Source: Flavobacteriaceae bacterium
GTDB taxonomy: Bacteria; Bacteroidota; Bacteroidia; Flavobacteriales; Flavobacteriaceae
NCBI GenBank assembly: GCA_014239895.1
Contig: JAAZXZ010000135.1
Span: 1-5,243 of the forward strand
Reading direction: 5' to 3'
DNA length: 5,243 bases
A program made the position numbers and the translations under genes. Below the pieces are notes generated by a model. It saw nothing but the letters and a program-made list of their open reading frames with translations. It did no database searches and was not told the DNA's origin. The first letter of the stretch is position 1, and each line of letters opens with the position of its first letter. Positions 1-5,243 of the stretch are shown here, piece after piece.

Positions 1-977
1 ATAAAAAAAATTCTCTTGGAGAAATAAATGTTGGCCATATAATGGCATATAAAAATAAGCCTGGATCTAAAGAAAAAATATATGGTTTATATGATTCAAT
101 TGAAAAAGGTTCAAATTTTGAGTCATTAGCTATAAAATATTCTGAAGACAAGAAAACGTCTTTTAAAGGAGGCAAACTAAACCCCTTTACTAGTGGTCAA
201 TTTAGTTCTATTAAATTTGAAAATATGGCTTTTAGTTTAAATAAACCAAATGAAGTGTCTTCTCCAGTAGAAACAAAAGACGGATGGCATATTATTAAGT
301 TATATTCCAAGAATAAGTTAAAGCCTATAGGTGAAATGAAATCTATTTTATTAAATAAAATAAAAAGAAGCTCGCGTTCATCAATTATCTCAAACTCTTT
401 TTATGCAATGCTTTTAGATAAATACAATCTTAATTATGAAAATAAAAATTTAAAATATTTTTTATCAATAATTAATGATTCTTGGAAAATTTTAGATACT
501 ATTGAAGAAGAAAAAAGCTTAATTAAAATCCATAATAAAAACTATAATTTCTCAGACTTTGCTACTTATATTGAAGAAAATAAAATATCTATTAATTTAA
601 AAAATAAAGAGGATGTTGTATTTAAAATGTATAAGGATTTCATAAACAAAAATCTATTAGAAACATATAAAGATAATCTGGAGGATGAGAATTTAGAGTA
701 TAAGTATATTTTAAAGGAATATAAGGAAGGATTATTGCTATTTGACTTAATGCAAGAAAAAATATGGAATGTTGCCAGTAGTGATTCAATTAATATTAAA
801 GAATTTTATCAATCTAATAAATCAAAATATTCCTCATTTGATGATAATATGGGTGAGATAATCAGTGATTATCAAGACTTTTTAGAAAATAACTGGATAA
901 CTGAATTAAAAGAAAATAATTCAGTTATTATAAATAAAAAAATATTAAAACGAATTAAAAAATCATTAAAAAAGTAA
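1..977 (+). CDS. Parvulin-type peptidyl-prolyl cis-trans isomerase, 5'-partial
   Basis: Predicted periplasmic foldase that isomerises Xaa-Pro bonds in exported proteins. The reading frame is open to the left edge (first whole codon at 3), so this is the 3' part of a longer gene. The ATG at 42 is not the real start: the parvulin domain already begins upstream of it, with the motif VGHIM at 30-44 containing the first catalytic-type His (36-38). The rest of the domain follows: YSED and a GGK turn (about 138-176), FENMAF (216-233), SSPVET, and GWHIIKLY with the second His at 288-290. It therefore carries the complete parvulin fingerprint. After about 305 comes a Lys/Asn/Glu-rich helical region with EYKEGLLLFDLM (717-752) and DYQDFLENNW (867-896), motifs I recall from the large (about 650-700 residue) isomerase found beside SurA in Bacteroidota. 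The part between these motifs looks shortened. The stop at 975-977 overlaps the next ATG. Domain identity is firm; substrate and cell location are inferred because the signal peptide is outside the window. Confidence 0.87.
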   Translation, partial: KKNSLGEINVGHIMAYKNKPGSKEKIYGLYDSIEKGSNFESLAIKYSEDKKTSFKGGKLNPFTSGQFSSIKFENMAFSLNKPNEVSSPVETKDGWHIIKLYSKNKLKPIGEMKSILLNKIKRSSRSSIISNSFYAMLLDKYNLNYENKNLKYFLSIINDSWKILDTIEEEKSLIKIHNKNYNFSDFATYIEENKISINLKNKEDVVFKMYKDFINKNLLETYKDNLEDENLEYKYILKEYKEGLLLFDLMQEKIWNVASSDSINIKEFYQSNKSKYSSFDDNMGEIISDYQDFLENNWITELKENNSVIINKKILKRIKKSLKK

Positions 978-979
978 TG
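975..979 (+). other. Stop-start overlap TAATG between isomerase and lipoprotein genes
   Basis: The TAA stop of the first gene and the ATG of the second share one A. The bases before it are A-rich (a run ending in aaaaaagta) with no GGAG-type Shine-Dalgarno sequence. Such overlaps usually mean that ribosomes finishing the first frame restart on the second, keeping the two products in proportion. The sequence fact is certain; coupling is inferred. Confidence 0.8.
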
Positions 980-1825
980 AAAAGAAGTCTAATCATCTTA
1001 TTTTTTAGTATCATTTCATGTGAAAATTATTTTACTCCAAAAGATTCAAATCCTATTGCAAGATTAAATCAGGAATATCTGTTTGAAGAAGATATTCAAG
1101 GATTAATAACTGACAAGCAAGAATTATCTGACTCAATTTTAAAAGTTAATGAACTTGTAAATAATTGGGCAATAAACAAGATTTTAAGATCTGGAGCTAG
1201 ACTTAATTTATCTGAAAATAACTTGTCTAAAATTACTTCTATGGTATATGATTATGAAACAGAATTACTTTCTAATAGCTATTTAGAAGCACTGGTTAAT
1301 TCCACAATTAAATTAGAAACTGATTCTATTGAATTAGACAGTCTTTACAAAAGGAATTACGAAGTATTTAAATTAAATGAGGATTTAATACAATATGTAT
1401 TCATTTACATATCAAATACTAATCCTGATGTAAGTCAAATTAGAGGTAAATTAAGAAGATACAAGGAACAAGATAAAGTCTTATTAGATTCAATTTCATA
1501 TCAATTTATATCTTCTTCATTTGATGATTCCACCTGGCACAGAAGAAATGAGCTCTTTAAAACCATTCCCATATTGAATAATTATAGATATAATTCGTTA
1601 AAAAAATACAAATTTTTTCAATTCAAAGATTCTTTAGGATTATATTTGATTAAAATTACAAGTTTACTAACAAAAGGTCAATATGCTCCGATAGAATATG
1701 TTTCCCCTACTCTAGAGTATATGATTGTAAATAAAAGAAAGGTTGAATTGGTAAACAAGATAAAAAGAGAAATCCTTGATAATGCAATTGAAACCAATAA
1801 ATTAGAAATATATAATGATGAATAG
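977..1825 (+). CDS. SurA-like periplasmic lipoprotein without parvulin motifs
   Basis: Probable outer-membrane-anchored chaperone partner of the two flanking foldases. The 282-residue product starts with a lipoprotein signal: basic KR at residues 2-3, a hydrophobic core, and lipobox IISC with the lipidated Cys at residue 15. After the Cys comes ENYF, without a run of acidic residues, so a periplasm-facing anchor is more likely than surface export (inference). Residues 26-44 (PIARLNQEYLFEEDI and following) resemble the start of a SurA N-terminal domain, and the helical stretch around NNWAINKIL (62-70) fits that fold. No His-Ile-Leu strand, GG turn or FGYHII motif is present, so isomerase activity is not expected; SLGLYLIKI near the C-terminal third may be a remnant of the last parvulin strand. 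The C-terminal tail ends in KLEIYNDE. I recall homologues of this size between two isomerase genes in Bacteroidota, usually annotated as hypothetical or as an isomerase. The start is fixed by the lipoprotein signal and by the 1-base overlap with the previous stop. The family assignment is weaker than for the neighbours. Confidence 0.77.
   Translation: MKRSLIILFFSIISCENYFTPKDSNPIARLNQEYLFEEDIQGLITDKQELSDSILKVNELVNNWAINKILRSGARLNLSENNLSKITSMVYDYETELLSNSYLEALVNSTIKLETDSIELDSLYKRNYEVFKLNEDLIQYVFIYISNTNPDVSQIRGKLRRYKEQDKVLLDSISYQFISSSFDDSTWHRRNELFKTIPILNNYRYNSLKKYKFFQFKDSLGLYLIKITSLLTKGQYAPIEYVSPTLEYMIVNKRKVELVNKIKREILDNAIETNKLEIYNDE
1815..1825 (+). other. 11-base overlap between lipoprotein gene and surA
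   Basis: The surA frame opens with two adjacent ATG codons (1815 and 1818) inside the last codons of the lipoprotein gene, which stops with TAG at 1823-1825. The overlap is 11 bases from the first ATG or 8 from the second. The upstream bases are AT-only apart from one G, without a Shine-Dalgarno match, so translation of surA probably depends on ribosomes arriving from the upstream frame. Confidence 0.75.
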
Positions 1826-3176
1826 ATATATTATTTTTTGCCTATTATTTTTCATTTCTGAAGTTTTATTTCCTCAAGAAAATAATGAAAGGGTAAAAAT
1901 TGATGGAGTAGCAGCTGTAATAGGCGATTTTGTAGTACTAGATTCTGACATTGACAAACAATTTGCGCAATTAAGAGTCTCGGGCGTATCAACTAAGGAC
2001 ATAACTAGATGTCAAATATTTGGCAAATTGTTAGAAGATAAACTATATCAGCATCAAGCTATTCAGGATAGTATTGTCGTTAATAATTCTGAGATTCAGT
2101 CATATGTAGACCAACAGATTAATATGTTTGCTCAGCAGATAGGATCAATGGATAAATTAATTGAATACTATAATAAGAGTTCAGAACAAGAATTAAGATC
2201 TGAAATGTTTGAACTTAATAAAAACTCCGAATTAGCAAAAAAGATGCAAGAATCAATAATTGAAGATATAGAAGTTACACCTGAAGAGGTAAGACAATTT
2301 TTTAATTCGATTCCTAAAAAAGACAGACCAATTTTTGGCACAGAGTTAAGAGTTTCACAAATTATAATAATTCCAAAAACTACTGATGAAGAAAAACAAA
2401 AAGTAGTAGATAGATTAAGACAATTTAAAGCTGATGTAGTGGAAAATGGAGCGAGTTTTGTTACAAAAGCTGTCCTTTATAGTGATGACATGCCTTCAAG
2501 AAAAAATGGAGGTAAATACACAATAAATAGAAAGAGATCTCCTATGGTTAAAGAATTTAATGAAGTTGCTTTTGGTCTTGGAGAGGGTGAAATATCTGAA
2601 CCATTTGAATCTGAATTCGGCTATCATATTATTTTTTTAGAAAAGATACGTGGACAGGAATATGATGTAAGACATATTTTATTGAGGCCAAAGATAAATT
2701 CTAAAGATATAAAGGAAGCAAAAGATAAAATTGAAAATATAAGAGAAAGGGTTGTCTCTGGAGATTTAACTTTTTCTGATGCTGCTAAAGAGGCTAGTGA
2801 TGAGAAAGAAACAAAATTTGATGGAGGTCTTTTGATAAATCCTGAGACTCAAGATTATAGCTTTGAATTAACTAAAATGGATCCTGAATTATATTCTCAA
2901 ATTTCTAATCTTAAAGAAGATGAAGTTAGTATTGTATATCAAGATGAAGATAGAGTTAATCCAATAAAATTTAAAATTCTTACGGTATCTAACAGATACG
3001 ATGAACATGTTGCAGATTTCTCTAAAGATTACTTAAAAATTCAAAAACTTGCTTTACAGAACAAGCAGTTAAAGGAAATTGAGAAATGGCAGGACTCTAA
3101 AATTACTGAGACTTTTATAAAGATATCTATGGAACATAGAGATTGCAATTTCTATAGTAATTGGTTAAAAAAATAA
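1815..3176 (+). CDS. surA: SurA-like periplasmic chaperone / peptidyl-prolyl isomerase
   Basis: Periplasmic chaperone that binds unfolded outer-membrane proteins on the way to the BAM machinery. The 453-residue length is close to E. coli SurA. A signal peptide (MMNR, then a hydrophobic core from 5 to 19) probably ends near Pro20/Gln21. The SurA N-terminal domain runs from about 27 to 170, starting with IDGVAAVIGDFVVLDSDID. Parvulin domain 1 (about 177-276) has YSDD, GGK (232-234), FNEVAF and FGYHIIFL with His271, but Gln182 sits where the first His normally lies. Parvulin domain 2 (about 282-391) has VRHILL with His287 and a GG turn (337-338), but no FGYHII motif. A C-terminal helical part (about 395-453) completes the chaperone core. 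The mature protein has only two Cys, at 66 and 444. The frame offers two adjacent Met codons (1815 and 1818); either gives the same mature protein. Overlap with the upstream lipoprotein gene suggests translational coupling. The family is certain; orthology to proteobacterial SurA is functional rather than strict. Confidence 0.92.
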   Translation: MMNRYIIFCLLFFISEVLFPQENNERVKIDGVAAVIGDFVVLDSDIDKQFAQLRVSGVSTKDITRCQIFGKLLEDKLYQHQAIQDSIVVNNSEIQSYVDQQINMFAQQIGSMDKLIEYYNKSSEQELRSEMFELNKNSELAKKMQESIIEDIEVTPEEVRQFFNSIPKKDRPIFGTELRVSQIIIIPKTTDEEKQKVVDRLRQFKADVVENGASFVTKAVLYSDDMPSRKNGGKYTINRKRSPMVKEFNEVAFGLGEGEISEPFESEFGYHIIFLEKIRGQEYDVRHILLRPKINSKDIKEAKDKIENIRERVVSGDLTFSDAAKEASDEKETKFDGGLLINPETQDYSFELTKMDPELYSQISNLKEDEVSIVYQDEDRVNPIKFKILTVSNRYDEHVADFSKDYLKIQKLALQNKQLKEIEKWQDSKITETFIKISMEHRDCNFYSNWLKK

Positions 3177-3185
3177 TTTTTTATG
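3165..3185 (+). other. Six-base surA-aconitase junction, A-run / T-run
   Basis: surA ends with TAA at 3174-3176; six T residues (3177-3182) then lead directly to the aconitase ATG. Together with the A-run before the stop this makes a small A/T inverted repeat (six A-T pairs, three-base loop). It has no G or C, which is far too weak for an intrinsic terminator, so read-through from surA is expected. There is no Shine-Dalgarno sequence. No clear promoter of the Bacteroidota type (TTTG, then TAnnTTTG) was seen in the last 80 bases of surA, although such short motifs are hard to exclude by eye. Confidence 0.6.
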
Positions 3186-5243
3186 ATTTATGATTTTGAT
3201 ATAATTGAAAAGGTTTATGAAAACATTGTCAAGAATGTTGATAATGCAAGAAAATCAATTAAATCACCATTAACACTTTCTGAAAAAATACTATACTCGC
3301 ATCTTTGGGATAATTTTAAAAACCCCTTTACAAGAGGTAAGGATTATGTGAATTTTAAACCTGATCGGATAGCATGTCAGGATGCTACAGCACAAATGGC
3401 TTTATTGCAGTTTATGCAAGCGGGTAAATCTAGGGTTTCTGTCCCAACAACTGTTCATTGTGATCACCTTATACAAGCTAAACTTGGAGCTGATAAAGAT
3501 TTAAAGAGAGCAAATTCTATTAGTAATGAAGTTTTTAAATTTTTAAAAACAGTATCAAATAAATATGGTATAGGTTTTTGGAAACCTGGCGCTGGGATTA
3601 TTCATCAAGTTGTATTAGAGAACTATGCATTTCCAGGGGGAATGATGATAGGAACAGATTCCCATACTGTAAATGCAGGGGGATTAGGCATGATTGCAAT
3701 AGGAGTTGGGGGTGCTGATGCTGTTGATGTGATGGCAGGTATGCCTTGGGAACTAAAATTTCCAAAAATAATTGGAGTTAAATTAACTGGTAAACTTTCA
3801 GGATGGACTGCTCCAAAAGATGTTATATTAAAGGTTGCAGGAATACTAACAGTTAAGGGAGGAACAGGATGTGTTATTGAGTATTTTGGGCCTGGTGCAA
3901 AATCAATGTCATGTACTGGAAAAGGTACAATTTGTAATATGGGTGCTGAAATTGGGGCAACTACATCTACTTTTGGCTATGATGAATCAATGGAAAGGTA
4001 TTTAAATGCAACAGGAAGAAGTAAAATTGCTGATGCTGCAAATAAAATCAAAGAATATCTTACAGGGGATAAAGAAGTATATAAAAATCCTAATAAATAT
4101 TTTGATCAATTAATTGAAATTGATTTAAGTGAATTAAGACCGCATTTAAATGGTCCATTTACACCTGATTTGGCAACTCCAATTTCAGAAATGGCAACAA
4201 AGGCTAAAGAGAATGATTGGCCTTTGGATGTAGATTGGGGATTAATAGGTTCATGTACAAATTCATCTTATGAAGATTTAACAAGAGCAGCTTCAATAGC
4301 GAAACAAGCACTAGAAAAAAAATTAATTACAAAATCAGATTTTGGAATTAATCCAGGATCCGAACAGGTTAGATATACTGCAGAAAGAGATGGTATATTG
4401 AAAATATTTGAAGATTTAGATGCTACAATATTCAGTAATGCTTGCGGACCTTGTATTGGTCAATGGGACAGAAGTGATAGAAAAGGAGAAGAAAAGAATA
4501 CTATTGTTCATTCATTTAATAGAAATTTTTCTAAACGAGCTGATGGAAATCCTAACACACATGCTTTTGTAGGCTCACCTGAAATAGTAGCTGCGATTGC
4601 AATTTCTGGGAGACTTGATTTTGATCCTTTAAATGATAGTTTGGTCAATGAAAATGGCGATAAGGTGAAGTTAGAGCCACCTACTGGTTTAGAGCTACCT
4701 GATAAAGGTTTTGATTGTAAAGATTCTGGCTATATAGATCCTATAGCTGATGGAAGTGAGATAGAAGTTAAGGTCAATTCTAAATCAGAAAGGCTGCAAT
4801 TACTAGAACCTTTTAAACCTATAGGAAATAATATAAAAGATGCACAACTGTTAATTAAAACTCTTGGTAAATGTACAACAGATCATATTTCTATGGCAGG
4901 TCCTTGGTTAAGATATAGAGGCCATTTAGATAATATTTCTAATAATTGCTTAATTGGTGCGGTTAATGCATTTAATAAAAAAACAAACTTTGTTAAAAAT
5001 CAATATACCGGTGAATATGCAGGAGTCCCAGATGTTCAGAGATTTTATAAATCTAAAGGAATTGACACAGTAGTTGTAGGTGATCATAATTATGGTGAAG
5101 GCTCCTCTAGGGAGCATGCAGCAATGGAGCCACGTCATCTTGGAGTGTGTGCAGTAATTGTTAAATCATTTGCTAGAATACATGAGACTAATTTAAAGAA
5201 ACAAGGAATGTTAGCTTTAACATTTTCTAATGAATCTGACTAT
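3183..5243 (+). CDS. acn: Aconitate hydratase, mitochondrial type, 3'-partial
   Basis: Cytoplasmic [4Fe-4S] enzyme of the TCA cycle that interconverts citrate and isocitrate through cis-aconitate. The frame is open from the ATG at 3183 to the window edge (687 codons, no frameshift). The three cluster ligands are visible: Cys358 in GSCTNSS, and Cys421 and Cys424 in NACGPCIGQW, the same numbers as in mature pig heart aconitase. Other active-site residues also match that enzyme: Asp94-His95 (CDHL), His141 (IIHQ), Asp159 and His161 (GTDSHT), Glu256 (MGAEIG), Arg447 and Arg452 (NRNFSKR), Arg579 (RYRGHLDN), and the catalytic Ser641 with Arg643 (YGEGSSREHA). Domains 1-3 with the cluster are complete; the swivel domain 4 begins near KCTTDHIS and is cut. 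Members of this type are about 755 residues, so about 70 are missing. It belongs to the mitochondrial-type subfamily shared by Bacteroidota and mitochondria rather than to the AcnA or AcnB types of E. coli, so I use the neutral symbol acn. It lies six bases after surA with no Shine-Dalgarno sequence. No track entry or start competitor conflicts with the ATG at 3183; the next ATG, at 3190, is out of frame. Confidence 0.97.
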   Translation, partial: MIYDFDIIEKVYENIVKNVDNARKSIKSPLTLSEKILYSHLWDNFKNPFTRGKDYVNFKPDRIACQDATAQMALLQFMQAGKSRVSVPTTVHCDHLIQAKLGADKDLKRANSISNEVFKFLKTVSNKYGIGFWKPGAGIIHQVVLENYAFPGGMMIGTDSHTVNAGGLGMIAIGVGGADAVDVMAGMPWELKFPKIIGVKLTGKLSGWTAPKDVILKVAGILTVKGGTGCVIEYFGPGAKSMSCTGKGTICNMGAEIGATTSTFGYDESMERYLNATGRSKIADAANKIKEYLTGDKEVYKNPNKYFDQLIEIDLSELRPHLNGPFTPDLATPISEMATKAKENDWPLDVDWGLIGSCTNSSYEDLTRAASIAKQALEKKLITKSDFGINPGSEQVRYTAERDGILKIFEDLDATIFSNACGPCIGQWDRSDRKGEEKNTIVHSFNRNFSKRADGNPNTHAFVGSPEIVAAIAISGRLDFDPLNDSLVNENGDKVKLEPPTGLELPDKGFDCKDSGYIDPIADGSEIEVKVNSKSERLQLLEPFKPIGNNIKDAQLLIKTLGKCTTDHISMAGPWLRYRGHLDNISNNCLIGAVNAFNKKTNFVKNQYTGEYAGVPDVQRFYKSKGIDTVVVGDHNYGEGSSREHAAMEPRHLGVCAVIVKSFARIHETNLKKQGMLALTFSNESDY

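Noticed and set aside
21..32. ATG at 28-30 as an alternative start near the left edge
   Set aside because: It is in a different frame from the isomerase, and that frame gives no supported protein.
1815..1866. Cys9 in the SurA signal peptide as a lipobox
   Set aside because: The residues before it (IIF) do not fit a lipobox and the hydrophobic core continues for ten residues beyond it, so a normal cleaved signal peptide is more likely.
3167..3182. A-run and T-run inverted repeat as a possible terminator between surA and aconitase
   Set aside because: The stem would be six A-T pairs with no G or C, and the T-run sits directly on the next start codon. It is too weak to stop transcription.
4950..5138. 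62-codon open frame on the minus strand
   Set aside because: It lies wholly antisense to the highly conserved swivel domain of aconitase, including the YGEGSSREHA motif. Its translation looks like no known family and there is no promoter or leader to support it.
1..5243. Search for a novel defence, mobile or RNA-based system
   Set aside because: Every base outside the six at 3177-3182 is inside a recognisable gene on the + strand. I saw no direct repeats, array, tRNA-like fold, transposase or toxin-antitoxin pair, and base composition is even across the window apart from slightly higher GC in the conserved aconitase gene.

Overview
The window is a strongly AT-rich, gene-packed piece of a bacterial chromosome. 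It holds four genes, all on the + strand and with almost no space between them. The set (a parvulin-type foldase, a parvulin-less SurA-like lipoprotein, SurA, and a mitochondrial-type aconitase), the lack of Shine-Dalgarno sequences and the low GC together suggest a member of the Bacteroidota, probably a small-genome or marine lineage. The phylum call is an inference from recalled protein similarity and gene content; no search was run.

Layout. Positions 1-977 are the 3' part of a parvulin-domain peptidyl-prolyl isomerase whose start lies upstream of the window. Positions 977-1825 encode a 282-residue lipoprotein that looks like a SurA-family chaperone without a recognisable isomerase domain; its ATG shares one base with the previous stop. 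Positions 1815-3176 encode a SurA-like chaperone of 453 residues with a signal peptide and two parvulin-like domains; it overlaps the lipoprotein gene by 11 bases. Positions 3183-5243 encode aconitate hydratase, complete at the 5' end and cut by the window edge after 687 residues, roughly 70 residues short of the usual length.

How the genes work together. The first three products are predicted to act outside the cytoplasm, escorting and isomerising outer-membrane and secreted proteins; their overlapping starts and stops point to one translationally coupled operon. Aconitase is a cytoplasmic [4Fe-4S] enzyme of the TCA cycle. It follows surA after only six bases, so it is probably read through from the same transcript, although its function is unrelated.

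There is no RNA gene, CRISPR array, mobile element, convincing terminator or stretch without a gene longer than six bases. I see no previously undescribed system. The points most worth a second look are the split of catalytic histidines between the parvulin domains, a conspicuous pair of cysteines in SurA, the apparently shortened C-terminal part of the first isomerase, and the tight surA-aconitase junction.
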